The notes: generated from the sequence alone by a model not told the origin. A stretch of 64,000 nucleotides of DNA from Kushneria pakistanensis (GCF_014652795.1 NZ_BMZM01000001.1:1-64000); one strand, 5' to 3'; positions 33,238-43,277 are shown, numbered from the stretch's first letter. Program-made: numbers and translations.

Positions 33238-34452
33238 CTAGCCAAAGAGCTGCCCGGCAATGCGCAGCCCGGCAATCCAGGTGGCTGCCGCCGAGCCTAG
33301 GGTGGAGAGCAGAAAGACCAGCAGCGTGCGGGCCACCCGGTTGCGCCACCAGCCGCGCCAGTGGCTGACGTCACGTCGCAGGGTAGAAAAGTCACCCACC
33401 GTGGGTTTTCGCATGTAGAGCTCGACGCCGGCCGTGACAAAGCCCACGCCGATGGTCGGATTCAGCGATGTCAGCGGTGCTGCCACCAGCGCAGCCAGTA
33501 TGGTCAGCGGGTGACCCAGCGCGATCAGCGCGCCCAGGGCGGAAAGCGTCGAGTTGATCAGGACCCATTCGCCGACCAGCGACCAGCCCAGCCCGGTGTC
33601 GCGGCTAAAGCCCAGCGCGAAGCCGGCCACCACCAGTGCCACCACCAGCCAGGGCAGCAGCTTCCATATACGACCCGAGGGGGCCAGGGCCTCAAGCGTC
33701 TGACGCTCTTCGGTCACGGCCGGCGCTTTGGGAGGCTCGGCGTCCAGCGTGCGCAGGTGCGCGCTCATGCCCTTGAGGTGGCCGGCGCCAATGACCACCA
33801 AAACGCGCCGCGTCTCGCCTTCGGGCAGTGCTTCGACCACCTTGAGCGCCATATAGCGGTCGCGCTCCTCGACCAGCGGCGTATAAAGATGGCTGGATTG
33901 CTGTGCGAATTCGGCAAAGGTGGCCTCCAGCACGTCACCTTCCTTGAGGCGTTCGATCTCCTGACTCGAGACCTTGTCACGTGACAGTACGCTGCCGATC
34001 AGGCCTGAAATGAGCGTCATGCGCCGATACCATGGCACGTTGCGATAGACCCGTTTAAGGGTCACGCCGATCTCGCGATCGATCAGATACAGTGGCAGGT
34101 CGGCGCGTTGTGTTTCCTCGACGGCGGCCTTCATGTCAGCACCCGGCTCGATGCCGGACTGTTCCGCCACGCGCTGCTGGAAGGCGCCCAGCGCCAGACT
34201 GGCGGCCACCATGCCGGCCTTGCCCTGGCGCAGTACCTGGAAAAGATCGAGCCGGGCGATGGCATCGGGGTCCACCAGGCTCTGATGACGCGAGGCGCAC
34301 AGCTCGATGGCTACGGCGTCAAATTCACCGGAGCGAATCAGGTCGCGTACCTCTTCGGCACTTTCACGGGACACATGGGCGGTGCCCACAAGGGTCAGAT
34401 GATGATGACCGACATCAAGGGTTTCGCGCGGACCCTGTCCTTGGTTGGGCAT
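33238..34452 (-). CDS. TraB/PrgY family membrane protein
   Basis: A 404-residue TraB-family protein. The N-terminal domain carries the GTAHVSRES motif and a conserved Glu in AIELCASRH. A second conserved motif, VIGAGHLKGM, lies near residue 225. After about 265 there are four hydrophobic helices. TraB/PrgY proteins of plasmids act against pheromone peptides, and the family resembles Tiki-type metalloproteases, but the role of chromosomal bacterial members is unknown. ATG 34452 is the natural start. Divergent from the DUF2784 gene. Confidence 0.85.
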   Translation of the reverse strand: MPNQGQGPRETLDVGHHHLTLVGTAHVSRESAEEVRDLIRSGEFDAVAIELCASRHQSLVDPDAIARLDLFQVLRQGKAGMVAASLALGAFQQRVAEQSGIEPGADMKAAVEETQRADLPLYLIDREIGVTLKRVYRNVPWYRRMTLISGLIGSVLSRDKVSSQEIERLKEGDVLEATFAEFAQQSSHLYTPLVEERDRYMALKVVEALPEGETRRVLVVIGAGHLKGMSAHLRTLDAEPPKAPAVTEERQTLEALAPSGRIWKLLPWLVVALVVAGFALGFSRDTGLGWSLVGEWVLINSTLSALGALIALGHPLTILAALVAAPLTSLNPTIGVGFVTAGVELYMRKPTVGDFSTLRRDVSHWRGWWRNRVARTLLVFLLSTLGSAAATWIAGLRIAGQLFG

Positions 34453-34614
34453 GGTGACTCACAGGCTGGCGTCAATGAAGCTCGGCGTCGGATAGCGCCG
34501 ATGCGGGAGGCGACATTATCGCTGAAGCGTCCACAATGAACAAAAGCTGACGCTGAACGGCCGGCGTCATCGGGCCCGGCTTTCGTAGCGAAGGCTTCTC
34601 GAGGGAGGGATGTC

Positions 34615-34983
34615 ATGGCGTATCGACTGGCCGCCGATGGCGTGCTGATCGTGCATCTGGCCTTTATCATCTGGGTCGTGCTCGGTGCGCTGGCCGTCCT
34701 GTGGCGTCCGCATCTGGCATGGCTGCATCTGCCGGCACTGGCCTGGGCCGTGGCGCTGGAGCTCAATGGCTGGCGTTGCCCGCTCACCCCGCTTGAAAAC
34801 ATGCTGCGCCTGCAGGCAGGTCAGGCGGGGCTCGAGGGCGGTTTCATCGAGCACTATCTATTGAGGGTGATTTATCCGGCCGGCCTGACGCCGACCATAC
34901 AGCTCTGGCTGGGGCTTGGGGCGCTTTTGATCAACCTGCCGCCTTACGTCTGGCTGATACGCAGGCGGTGGCGGCAGCGATAA
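34615..34983 (+). CDS. DUF2784 membrane protein
   Basis: A 122-residue protein with three or four membrane helices and the DUF2784 pattern (LIVHLAFIIWVVLGAL, then LNGWRCPLTPLENMLR and FIEHYLLRVIYP). Its function is not known. GAGGGAGGG precedes the ATG. It lies alone between the divergent TraB-family gene and convergent trkA. Confidence 0.85.
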   Translation: MAYRLAADGVLIVHLAFIIWVVLGALAVLWRPHLAWLHLPALAWAVALELNGWRCPLTPLENMLRLQAGQAGLEGGFIEHYLLRVIYPAGLTPTIQLWLGLGALLINLPPYVWLIRRRWRQR

Positions 34984-35017
34984 GACCGGGCAGTGCTGGC
35001 AAGGGTGCGTTTGCCTG

Positions 35018-36391
35018 CTAGAAAAAGCTCAGGCCCACCTGGAAGAGGCGTTCGACTTCCTTGAGCTTGCGCTTGTCGACCACAAAAAGAATGATGTGAT
35101 CATCGGTCTGAATGGTGATGTCACGGTGAGCGATCATGACATCACGTCCGCGCACGATGGCGCCGATGCTGACTCCCTCGGGCAGCTTGACCTCACCGAC
35201 GGTACGCCCGACCACCCGCGAAGAGCGCGAATCCCCATGGGCAATCGCCTCGATCGCCTCGGCGGCACCGCGGCGCAGGGAGTGCACGTTGACGATGTCC
35301 CCACGGCGCACGTGGGTCAAAAGCCCGCCGATGGTGGCCTGCTGGGGGGAAATGGCGATATCGATCTCGCCGCCCTGCACCAGATCCACATAGGCCGGGT
35401 TGTTGATCAGGGTCAGCACCTTCTTGGCGCCCAGGCGCTTGGCCAGCATCGAGGACATGACGTTGACCTCGTCATCATTGGTCAGCGCACAGAAGATGTC
35501 GCACTCCTCGATGTTTTCCTCCACCAGCAGCCGCTTGCTGGTGGCACTGCCGTGCAGTACCACGGTGCGCTTTAGATTCTCCGACAGATGATTACAGCGC
35601 TCCAGATTCTGCTCCAGGATCTTGACCTGATAATCCTGCTCCAGCGTCTCGGCCAGACGCTCACCGATGTTGCCGCCGCCGCCGATCATCACCCGGCGAA
35701 AGCCCCGATCCACCCGCCTGAGTTCTCCCATGACGGTGCGGATGTCCTTGCGCGCGGCAATGAAAAATACCTCGTCATCGGCCTCGATGACGGTATTGCC
35801 ACGGGGCATGATCGGGCGGTTGCGGCGATAGATGGCCGCCACCCGGGTATCGACATTGGGCATGTGGCGGCGCAGAAAGCCCAGCTCCTGACCCACCAGC
35901 GGCCCGCCGTAATAGGCCTTGACCGCCACCAGCTGCGCCAGGCCATTGGCAAAGTCCAGCACCTGCAGGGCACCGGGGTATTCGATCAGGCGGCGGATAT
36001 GGTTGGTCACGACCTGCTCGGGGCTGATCAGCACATCGATCGGGATGGCGTCCTGGGAAAAGAGGCCCTTGCTGGTGAGATACTGGGTGGCCCGCACGCG
36101 GGCAATCTTGGTCGGCGTGCTGAACAGCGTATGGGCCACCTGACAGGCCATCATGTTGACCTCGTCGGAATTGGTCACGGCGATCAGCATGTCGGCGTCT
36201 TCGGCCCCGGCCTCTTTCAGGGTGATCGGGTAGGAGCACACTCCCTGCACGGTTCTCAGATCAAGGCGTGTACTTAAATCACGCAGGCGAACGCCATCGA
36301 CATCCACCACGGTAATGTCGTTGTCTTCATGCGCCAGATGCTCGGCCAGCGTACCGCCTACCTGGCCTGCGCCCAGAATGATGATTTTCAT
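35018..36391 (-). CDS. trkA: Trk potassium uptake NAD-binding protein TrkA
   Basis: A 457-residue peripheral regulatory subunit of the TrkH/TrkG potassium transporters. It has two RCK modules: Rossmann motif [19 protein letters not shown] at the N-terminus and a second at about 232 ([15 protein letters not shown]), each followed by a TrkA-C domain. It gates potassium uptake in response to NAD(H)/ATP and is important for osmoadaptation. In E. coli trkA directly follows def-fmt-rsmB; here nicotinamidase and dodecin genes lie between. Confidence 0.96.
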   Translation of the reverse strand: MKIIILGAGQVGGTLAEHLAHEDNDITVVDVDGVRLRDLSTRLDLRTVQGVCSYPITLKEAGAEDADMLIAVTNSDEVNMMACQVAHTLFSTPTKIARVRATQYLTSKGLFSQDAIPIDVLISPEQVVTNHIRRLIEYPGALQVLDFANGLAQLVAVKAYYGGPLVGQELGFLRRHMPNVDTRVAAIYRRNRPIMPRGNTVIEADDEVFFIAARKDIRTVMGELRRVDRGFRRVMIGGGGNIGERLAETLEQDYQVKILEQNLERCNHLSENLKRTVVLHGSATSKRLLVEENIEECDIFCALTNDDEVNVMSSMLAKRLGAKKVLTLINNPAYVDLVQGGEIDIAISPQQATIGGLLTHVRRGDIVNVHSLRRGAAEAIEAIAHGDSRSSRVVGRTVGEVKLPEGVSIGAIVRGRDVMIAHRDITIQTDDHIILFVVDKRKLKEVERLFQVGLSFF

Positions 36392-36529
36392 GACGTTGGT
36401 CCGAAAGGTGATGGGGCAAAATCATTGGCGAGGATGTTGGCACCAAACGGCGACAAGGGAAAGGGCAGGGGGGATGGGTTATATGCAAAAGCAGGGTGCG
36501 GCAGCCAGGAGCTGGCTGCCGCAGGCGTA

Positions 36530-36736
36530 TCACTCGAGAGTGAAGCCTACCTTGATGCTGACCTGCCAGTGGCCGACACGGTCATTTTCGATATGGCCAC
36601 GGGTTTCGGTGACCTGAAACCAGTTCATGTTCTTGACCGTCTCGCTGGCCTTGGTCAGGGCATTTTGTACGGCATCCTCGATGCTGGTCTCCGAAGAGCC
36701 GGTCAGTTCGATGGACTTGTAGACATGATCGCTCAT
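36530..36736 (-). CDS. dodecin, flavin-binding protein
   Basis: A 68-residue dodecin ([48 protein letters not shown]). Dodecins form hollow dodecamers that bind flavin stacked between Trp residues, buffering FMN/FAD or riboflavin. The flavin-stacking Trp (NMNWFQV) and the HWQV strand are present. A short gene between trkA and the nicotinamidase gene on the same strand. Confidence 0.93.
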   Translation of the reverse strand: MSDHVYKSIELTGSSETSIEDAVQNALTKASETVKNMNWFQVTETRGHIENDRVGHWQVSIKVGFTLE

Positions 36737-36769
36737 GGTGTCTTTCCTTTAACGTGGCCCCTGTTGGCT

Positions 36770-37462
36770 TCAGGCATCAGGGGGGTCCATGGAAGCGGTA
36801 TCGACGATCGCGATACCGCCGTGTTCCAGCCGTTGATGCGTCGCGGTGTCGGATGCAAAGGACACCGGACGCGTCAGCGGCCAGAGAAATCGGGTGGTAA
36901 ATCCTGCTCTGGCAGCATCCTCGGCCGTCCAGAGCACACAGACCTCGCGCGCCAGACCACAGACAGAGACCTCGGTCACTCCTCGCTCATGCAGCCAGCC
37001 GGCAAGCCCGGTGGATGGCCGCGTGCCGTCAGGGCCCAGGTTGTCACGAAAGCCGCTGTAGCTGTCCACGCGCGGGTCGCTGCCCTTGCGAATGATGACG
37101 TCCGCCAGTGACCAGTCCAGACGCGTATCCAGCACGGCACCGCTGGTCGCGCGTACGCAGTGATCCGGCCAGAGTGTTTGTGTCTCGCCATAAAGCGCGA
37201 TCGTATCAAAGGGCTGATGATGGCCATGGCTGCTGGCAAAGGAGATATGGCCGGGCGGGTGCCAGTCCTGGGTCGCCACGATATGGCCATATTCACCGCT
37301 GGACAGGGCTGCCTGAATACCCTCAACGATTTCATTGCCGCGGGCACAGGGCAGTGCGCCTCCCGGCATGAAATCTACCTGCATGTCCACCACGATCAGT
37401 GCGCGCTGATCGATCGGTGGCCGAGTTTCGGGCATGTCAGTATCACGATGTGAGTGGGCCAT
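36770..37462 (-). CDS. pncA: nicotinamidase (isochorismatase superfamily)
   Basis: A 230-residue enzyme hydrolysing nicotinamide to nicotinate in NAD salvage. The catalytic triad can be placed: Asp in VVDMQVDFMPGGAL, Lys in IIRKGSDP, Cys in VCGLAREVCVLW. Metal ligands are in TQDWHPPGH and LWPDHCV. The segment before the catalytic Cys is LAREVC rather than the usual LATDYC. ATG 37462 is used; ATG 37435 is an alternative. It lies with dodecin between rsmB and trkA, pairing an NAD salvage and a flavin-buffering gene. Confidence 0.88.
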   Translation of the reverse strand: MAHSHRDTDMPETRPPIDQRALIVVDMQVDFMPGGALPCARGNEIVEGIQAALSSGEYGHIVATQDWHPPGHISFASSHGHHQPFDTIALYGETQTLWPDHCVRATSGAVLDTRLDWSLADVIIRKGSDPRVDSYSGFRDNLGPDGTRPSTGLAGWLHERGVTEVSVCGLAREVCVLWTAEDAARAGFTTRFLWPLTRPVSFASDTATHQRLEHGGIAIVDTASMDPPDA

Positions 37463-37573
37463 GCGTGGTCAGATGTCCGGCAGCCAGGATGGCCTTCAGT
37501 ATCGAAGGCCCCTGGCTATCTGACAAGCGTCGGCGTGTGAAAGGTTGTTGCCGGCGATGGTCAGCCTGTTTTT

Positions 37574-38911
37574 TCAGTTGGCTGCCTTCTCTAAAAGTGC
37601 ATAGAAGAAGCCGTCATGGCCATCCGGTGTTGGCATCAGCTGGCGGCCCTCGCCGGAAGGCTTGCCCCAGTCGGCCGTGATCGGCAGTGCGCGCGCCTCA
37701 GGCGTGCGGGCCAGAAAGGCCGTGATCTGCTCGGCGTTTTCTGCCGGCAGTACCGAGCAGGTGGCATAAAGCAGCCGACCGCCTGGTGCCAGACGCTGCC
37801 ATTGGGCATCCAGCAGGCGTGCCTGCAGCGCGGCCAGCTCGGCAATATCCTTTTCCCGGCGCAGGGCCTTGATGTCCGGGTGACGACGAATGACGCCGGT
37901 GCCCGAGCAGGGCGCGTCCAGCAAAATACCGTCGAAGGGCACGCCGTCCCACCAGTCATCCGTAGTGGCATCGGCCGCCACCAGCGTTGCCGAGAGATTC
38001 AGGCGTGCCAGCGTCTCGCGCACGCGCTCAAGGCGTGTGGCATCGCTGTCCAGTGCCGTCAGCGTACTGTCCGGAGCGCATTCCAGTAGATGCGCGCTCT
38101 TGCCGCCCGGGGCGCTGCAGGCGTCGAGCAGGCGAAGCGATGCGGGATGGGGCTTGAGACCTTCAAGCAGCAGTGATGCAGCCAGCTGGGCGGCTTCGTC
38201 CTGTACGCTGACATCGCCGTCCTGAAAGCCCGGCAGCTGCTCGACATCGCAGGGTGTCTCCAGCGTCAGGCCATCCGGGCTGAAGGGGCAGGGGCGGGCA
38301 GCCAGACCTGCGCCTTCCAGCCGCTCAAGCCATTGCGTGCGGGACTGATGGCGGCGGTTGACGCGCAATGTCATGGGGCCGGGCGTGTTGTTGGCGGTGA
38401 CAATATCGCGCCACTGCTCGGGCCAGGACTGCTGCAACAGGGTGAGCAGCCACTGCGGGTGCCAGTGTGCGGCAGCAGGCGTCTTTTCAACGTCTGCCAG
38501 CAGCGTGTCACGTTCACGATCGGCGCGCCGCAGGCAGCCGTTGATGACCCGGGTCGCCCACTCCTTGTTGAGTTCGCGCGCGCCACCCGCTGTTTCACCG
38601 ACGGCGGCGTGCGCCGGAATGCGCATGTGATAAAGCTGATACAGCCCGATCAACAGCAGGGCGTGAATGTCCTGATCGCGTTGCTTGAACGCGGATTTCA
38701 AAAGTCTTTCGGCCAGAGCTTCAAGCTGTGGCAGGGCGCGACAGACGCCAAAGCACAGCGCCCGATAAAGCCCCTGATCCCGCGGAGCAACCCCTTCAGG
38801 AACATCACCTGACAGCGCACCGCGCTGATTGAGCACGGGGGCCAGTGCCAGGGCGGCATGGGCACGCACGCCCATGGTGCGTTTGGGCTTTTGAGGGCGT
38901 TGACGTGTCAT
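37574..38911 (-). CDS. rsmB: 16S rRNA m5C967 methyltransferase
   Basis: A 445-residue SAM-dependent methyltransferase of 16S rRNA C967. The N-terminal NusB-like RNA-binding domain is about 1-140. The catalytic domain has SAM motif LDACSAPGGKSAHLLE, DAPCSGTGVIRRHPDIK (one catalytic Cys) and LLYATCSVLP (the second). It overlaps fmt by four bases (ATGA) and is thus translationally coupled in the def-fmt-rsmB order. Confidence 0.95.
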   Translation of the reverse strand: MTRQRPQKPKRTMGVRAHAALALAPVLNQRGALSGDVPEGVAPRDQGLYRALCFGVCRALPQLEALAERLLKSAFKQRDQDIHALLLIGLYQLYHMRIPAHAAVGETAGGARELNKEWATRVINGCLRRADRERDTLLADVEKTPAAAHWHPQWLLTLLQQSWPEQWRDIVTANNTPGPMTLRVNRRHQSRTQWLERLEGAGLAARPCPFSPDGLTLETPCDVEQLPGFQDGDVSVQDEAAQLAASLLLEGLKPHPASLRLLDACSAPGGKSAHLLECAPDSTLTALDSDATRLERVRETLARLNLSATLVAADATTDDWWDGVPFDGILLDAPCSGTGVIRRHPDIKALRREKDIAELAALQARLLDAQWQRLAPGGRLLYATCSVLPAENAEQITAFLARTPEARALPITADWGKPSGEGRQLMPTPDGHDGFFYALLEKAAN

Positions 38912-39873
38912 TGGTCTGCTCCCAGCAGTGTGCCGGCGGCAAGGTATTCGCGCCGGCTATTGAGCAATTCGTGGGCCGATAGCGCCTTGCCGCCCGGTAG
39001 CTGGGCATGGGTGATGCGCAGGACGCCATCACCGCAGGCCACGCACAGGGCATCCGGCTGGGCTTCGAGCAGCTGGCCCGGCAAGGCCTTCGTCTCATTG
39101 CCCTGGGCCGCGCGCGCTTCGGCATGCCAGATCCGCAGTGTGTCACCGCCCAGCGTGGTCCAGGCGACCGGGAAAGGGTTGAACGCCCGCACGCGCTGCG
39201 AAAGCGTGGTAGCACTCTGGCTGAAGTCGAGCCGGGCTTCGGCCTTGCTCAGCTTGGCAGCATACGTCACGCCTTCCTCGGGCTGTGGTGTGGCCGGCAG
39301 CTGGTTGTCACTCATGCGATCGAGTGCTTCGATCAGGGCAGCGGTGCCGATACTGGCCAGCTGATCATGCAGCGTGGCGGCCGTGGTCGTGTCATCAATG
39401 GGGGCGCGGGCCGTCAGCAGCATGTCGCCGGTATCGAGCCCTTCATCCATCGCCATGATGGTCACGCCGCTTTCACGATCGCCGGCCTCGATGGCGCGCT
39501 GGATCGGCGCCGCGCCGCGCCAGCGCGGCAGCAGGGAGGCGTGAACGTTAATGGCCCCCAGCCGCGGGATGTCCAGCACGGCCTTGGGCAGAATCAGTCC
39601 GTAGGCGACCACCACCAGCAGATCAATGTCGGCCTCGATCAGCGGGGCATGGGTATCGGGGGTTTTCAGTTTCTCGGGCTGATGCACGGCAAGGCCATGT
39701 TCCAGCGCCAGCGCCTTGACCGGGGAGGGGGTCAGGCGACGTCCGCGCCCGGCCGGGCGGTCGGGCTGGGTGTAGACACAGATGACCTCATGGCGGCTGG
39801 CGAGCAGGGCGCGAAGATGTTCGGCGGCGAAGTCCGGCGTGCCGGCAAAGGCAATGCGAAGGGGGCTGGGCAT
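38908..39873 (-). CDS. fmt: methionyl-tRNA formyltransferase
   Basis: A 321-residue enzyme formylating initiator Met-tRNA with 10-formyl-THF. The N-terminal domain reads LRIAFAGTPDFAAEHL. Its folate site is GLILPKAVLDIPRLGAINVHASLLPRWRGAAPI, of which NVHASLLPRWRG is the signature, plus GDMLL. The C-terminal OB-fold domain begins near 205. The start ATG 39873 follows AGGA; the frame to 39933 is unsupported. It lies between def and rsmB. Confidence 0.97.
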   Translation of the reverse strand: MPSPLRIAFAGTPDFAAEHLRALLASRHEVICVYTQPDRPAGRGRRLTPSPVKALALEHGLAVHQPEKLKTPDTHAPLIEADIDLLVVVAYGLILPKAVLDIPRLGAINVHASLLPRWRGAAPIQRAIEAGDRESGVTIMAMDEGLDTGDMLLTARAPIDDTTTAATLHDQLASIGTAALIEALDRMSDNQLPATPQPEEGVTYAAKLSKAEARLDFSQSATTLSQRVRAFNPFPVAWTTLGGDTLRIWHAEARAAQGNETKALPGQLLEAQPDALCVACGDGVLRITHAQLPGGKALSAHELLNSRREYLAAGTLLGADQ

Positions 39874-39956
39874 GGCGTGGTCCTGAAAGACGTCAGCGCC
39901 CCTGCAGGGGGCGCCGATGAAGGTGATGGGCAATCAGTGATGGCAGGGCAACAGGA

Positions 39957-40463
39957 TCAGGAAGCCGTCTTTTGCCGCTTGAGCATCTTCTTTTTGACAC
40001 GATCACGCTTGAGCGGGGAGAGATAATCGATAAACAGCACCCCCTCCAGGTGGTCCAGCTCGTGCTGAATGCAGTGTGCCAGCAGGCCATCGGCTTCCAG
40101 CTCATAGGGCTTGCCGTTGCGATCCTGTGCCTTTAAATGTACCCGCAGGGCACGGGGCACCTCGGCGTAGTATTCCGGAATCGACAGGCAGCCTTCCTGC
40201 AGGGGCTCACGCGCCTCGCCCAGCAGCGTGACTTCCGGATTGACCAGCGCCAGCGGCTGGTTCTTTTCTTCGCTGACATCCATCACGATCACGCGGCGAT
40301 GCACGTCGACCTGTGTGGCGGCAAGGCCGATCCCCGGGGCGTCATACATGGTTTCAAACATGTCATCGATCAGGCGACGCACGTCGTCATCCACCTGGGT
40401 GACAGGCTCGGCACGGGTGCGCAGGCGTTCATCGGGGTATTCGAGAATAGTCAGTAGAGCCAT
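39957..40463 (-). CDS. def: peptide deformylase
   Basis: A 168-residue metalloenzyme removing N-formyl from nascent peptides. Motif 1 is GIGLAATQ, motif 2 EGCLSIP (Cys metal ligand), motif 3 QHELDHLEG (two His ligands and catalytic Glu). The C-terminus is Lys-rich, as in proteobacterial PDF, and may contact the ribosome. First gene of def-fmt-rsmB; divergent from the envelope protein upstream of dprA. Confidence 0.97.
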   Translation of the reverse strand: MALLTILEYPDERLRTRAEPVTQVDDDVRRLIDDMFETMYDAPGIGLAATQVDVHRRVIVMDVSEEKNQPLALVNPEVTLLGEAREPLQEGCLSIPEYYAEVPRALRVHLKAQDRNGKPYELEADGLLAHCIQHELDHLEGVLFIDYLSPLKRDRVKKKMLKRQKTAS

Positions 40464-40625
40464 GTTCGTATCTGTTGTGGGGTCGTCACTCGTGCGTCCC
40501 GAGGATTACTGCGGGTCAAGAAAGCCGGGATGACGGCCGTAAATGCATGAATGGATTCACTCCGTATGGCGCCCATTGTAGTGCGCAGGCGTTGGCAACG
40601 GAACCGACAGCAGGGCGAAGATGAC

Positions 40626-41507
40626 ATGAGAAGGCAAAAGATGGATGCCAGGGGTACCCGCGTCAGCCAGGCCACAAGGTATATGGCACTGGTGGCGATC
40701 ATGGTGACCGCCGTTGTGCCCTGGGCCGGTGCAGTGAAGGCAGCCCCCGCAGACGCGCAGGACAGTGTCGTGACCCTGGCGCCCAGACTGCGCTTTCTCC
40801 CGCTGGAGCAGCAGCAATCACCCGTGGACATTTCCGCCCGGGCGCAGTCACTGATGAACTATCGCATCATCGAGACCGGCGCGGAGGCGCCGAGCGCCTA
40901 TGTGGTCAGCGGCAGTGAGGGCCGATTGATCAGCGGTGCCGGCGATCAGGTGCTGGCGCGCCATGTTGAGGGGCGCTCGGGTCAGCGTTTTGGCATCTAT
41001 ACCCCGGGCACCCTGCTGAAGGATGCACAGGGCAATGCGCTGGGGCAGGTCATGATACGCCAGGGGGTGGCACGCCTGAAGCGTCCGGGCATGCCACTGT
41101 CGACGCTTACGATCGAAAAGAGCCCGCGTGAAGTGAGCGCCGGGGCACAGCTCATGGCGCTTGATGACTGGACGCCCCCGGCGCAGCTGATGCCACAGGC
41201 CACGCCGGAGGGTACGCAGGGCCGAATTATCGACCGGCCGGGCGACGGCCATATGGTAGGGCTTCGCGATATCGTGGTGATCGATCTGGGACGTCATCAG
41301 GTAGCACCCGGCATGCGCCTGCGGGTGCTGGGTGAGGCCGAGGGCGTGACCGACCCGGTGACCGGTGAATCGCTGACCCTGGAGGGTGGCGTACTGGGCA
41401 CGCTGATGATCGTGCGCACCTTTGAGCAGGCCAGCCTTGCGCTGGTGACCCGCGCCGGACTGCCCATGGCCACGGGAGATCGGGTGGAGGCGGCTTCTGA
41501 TGACTGA
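40626..41507 (+). CDS. exported protein upstream of dprA, LysM domain missing
   Basis: A 293-residue protein with a probable signal peptide (hydrophobic stretch ending about WAGAVKAAPADA). From VVTLAPRLRFLPLE to MIVRTFEQASLALV it follows the C-terminal part of the LysM-containing proteins that sit between def and dprA in Pseudomonas (PA0020 type). The N-terminal LysM segment with its GDTLW-type motif is absent; the mature protein starts directly at the post-LysM region. ATG 40626 was chosen; ATG 40641, after AGAAGG, is equally possible. It overlaps dprA by eight bases. Probably a periplasmic cell-wall-related protein; function unknown. Confidence 0.75.
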   Translation: MRRQKMDARGTRVSQATRYMALVAIMVTAVVPWAGAVKAAPADAQDSVVTLAPRLRFLPLEQQQSPVDISARAQSLMNYRIIETGAEAPSAYVVSGSEGRLISGAGDQVLARHVEGRSGQRFGIYTPGTLLKDAQGNALGQVMIRQGVARLKRPGMPLSTLTIEKSPREVSAGAQLMALDDWTPPAQLMPQATPEGTQGRIIDRPGDGHMVGLRDIVVIDLGRHQVAPGMRLRVLGEAEGVTDPVTGESLTLEGGVLGTLMIVRTFEQASLALVTRAGLPMATGDRVEAASDD

Positions 41508-42657
41508 CATCACGCAACCTCAGACGCCTCATGAGTGGCTGGCGCTGTCGATGCTGCCCCGCGTGGGCGCGCGCCGTTTGATGGCGCTCAGGCAGGCGGC
41601 CCCTGTCTGGCCCGACGGCTGGCTGGCCCGCCTGCCCGAGGAGGCCGCACAGATGATGCGGTATTACCTTCAGATGCCGGGCCAGGGGTCACTGCATGCG
41701 CGGGTCGAAACAGCCATGGCGTGGCTTGAAAGGAGTGAGCAGCACCACCTGCTGACGCCGGATCATCCGGCCTGGCCGGCCATGCTCGATGAGCTGCCGG
41801 ACCCGCCGCCGGTACTGTGGGGCTGGGGCGCGCTTGAGGCGCTGTCGCTGCCGGCGCTGGCGGTCGTGGGCACTCGTCGGCCCACCCGAGAGGGGCAGGA
41901 CAATGCCTGGCGGTTGGCGCGTGACATGGCCGGGGCCGGTTATGGCGTCGTCAGCGGCCTGGCCCTGGGCGTGGATGGGTGCGCCCATCACGGCGCGCTG
42001 GAAGCCGGTGGCGCGACCGTGGCAGTGCTGGGCTGCGGCGTTGATGTGCTCTATCCGCGTACCCATGCCCGTCTGCGTCAGCAGCTGCTGGACCGGGGAG
42101 GTCTGCTGCTGTCGGAGCATCCGCCCGGCACGCGGGCGCATCCTCAGCACTTCCCTCGGCGCAATCGCATCATTACCGGACTGTCGCTGGGCGTGCTGGT
42201 GGTCGAGGCAGCCATGGCCAGCGGCTCGCTGGTGAGTGCACGACTTGCCATGGAACAGAATCGGGAAGTGTTTGCCCTGCCTGGGTCATTGCACAACCCT
42301 CAGGCGCGCGGTTGCCTGTGGTTGATTCGCGAAGGCGCCCGGTTGGTGACCTGTCTGGAGGATATCCTGCAGGAGCTGCCCGAGCGTCAGTGGTGCGCTG
42401 CAGCGTCCGGCACGGCGGGTGTGATCGCTGCGCCTGACGCGCATGGGATCCCAGATGCGGCCTCGCCCGGCGCAGCACCGGTCGATGGTCCCGAGGACCC
42501 GCTGTGGCAATGGCTGTCAGATGCACCCTTGCCAGTCGATGCGCTGGTCGAGCGTACCGGTGACTCGATCGGCGCGCTGCAGTCGCGTCTTCTCATGCTG
42601 GAACTGGAAGGCTGGGCCGCGCAGGTGGCAGGTGGCTGGGTCCGCAGGCTGGCATGA
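41500..42657 (+). CDS. dprA: DNA processing protein DprA
   Basis: A 385-residue Rossmann-fold protein that binds incoming single-stranded DNA and loads RecA in transformation. The core reads VVGTRRPTREGQ, GVVSGLALGVDGCAHHGAL, VLGCGVDVLYPR, RNRIITGLSLGVLVVEA and SGSLVSARLA. The N-terminal SAM-like part is about 1-90, and the C-terminal winged-helix DML1-like part is after about 320. It overlaps the upstream exported-protein gene by eight bases. Confidence 0.94.
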   Translation: MTDITQPQTPHEWLALSMLPRVGARRLMALRQAAPVWPDGWLARLPEEAAQMMRYYLQMPGQGSLHARVETAMAWLERSEQHHLLTPDHPAWPAMLDELPDPPPVLWGWGALEALSLPALAVVGTRRPTREGQDNAWRLARDMAGAGYGVVSGLALGVDGCAHHGALEAGGATVAVLGCGVDVLYPRTHARLRQQLLDRGGLLLSEHPPGTRAHPQHFPRRNRIITGLSLGVLVVEAAMASGSLVSARLAMEQNREVFALPGSLHNPQARGCLWLIREGARLVTCLEDILQELPERQWCAAASGTAGVIAAPDAHGIPDAASPGAAPVDGPEDPLWQWLSDAPLPVDALVERTGDSIGALQSRLLMLELEGWAAQVAGGWVRRLA

Positions 42658-42698
42658 GATACACTGCCCCCTGACTGGGGCAACGGTATTCACGCAGC

Positions 42699-43277
42699 AT
42701 GTCTTCACGTTTTGACACTTCTTCTGTTCAGCATCAGCAGCTCAAGGACGCCGTCGTGTATCTGCACGACGGCGGCGTTGTGGCCTACCCGACGGAAGCC
42801 GTCTGGGGGTTGGGCTGCGATCCCGACAATACCGAGGCGCTGGAGCGCCTTGTGACCCTCAAGGCGCGCGACCCGGCCAAGGGACTGATCCTGATCGCCT
42901 CTCGCATCGAGCAGTTCGCGCCATGGCTTGCCGGGCTTGACGACACGCATCTGGCACGCCTTGAGGCCAGTTGGCCCGGCCCCGTGAGCTGGCTGGTACC
43001 GGATAACGGTCGTGCGCATCCGCTGGTGCGTGGCGAACATGAAAGCGTGGCCCTGCGGGTCAGCGACCATCCGCTGGTCGGCGCGCTGTGTGACGCCTTT
43101 GGCGGCCCGCTGGTGTCGAGTTCGGCCAACCGGGCCAATGAGGCGCCATGCCTTGATGCTGAAGAGATCCGGGATGTCTTTGGTACCCACGTCCTTGTTG
43201 TGGATGGACCGCTGGGTGGGCGCACGCGCCCCAGCGAGATCCGCGATCTGCTCACCAATGATGTGCTGCGCGACTAG
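42699..43277 (+). CDS. tsaC: L-threonylcarbamoyladenylate synthase
   Basis: A 192-residue Sua5/YciO/YrdC-family enzyme making threonylcarbamoyl-AMP for t6A37 of tRNA. Visible segments are GGVVAYPTEAVWGLGCDPDN, KARDPAKGLILIA, WPGPVSWLVP and GPLVSSSANRANEAP. The short TsaC form lacks the Sua5 C-terminal domain. The window also carries tcdA, which acts on the t6A product. It lies between dprA and hemF. Confidence 0.95.
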   Translation: MSSRFDTSSVQHQQLKDAVVYLHDGGVVAYPTEAVWGLGCDPDNTEALERLVTLKARDPAKGLILIASRIEQFAPWLAGLDDTHLARLEASWPGPVSWLVPDNGRAHPLVRGEHESVALRVSDHPLVGALCDAFGGPLVSSSANRANEAPCLDAEEIRDVFGTHVLVVDGPLGGRTRPSEIRDLLTNDVLRD

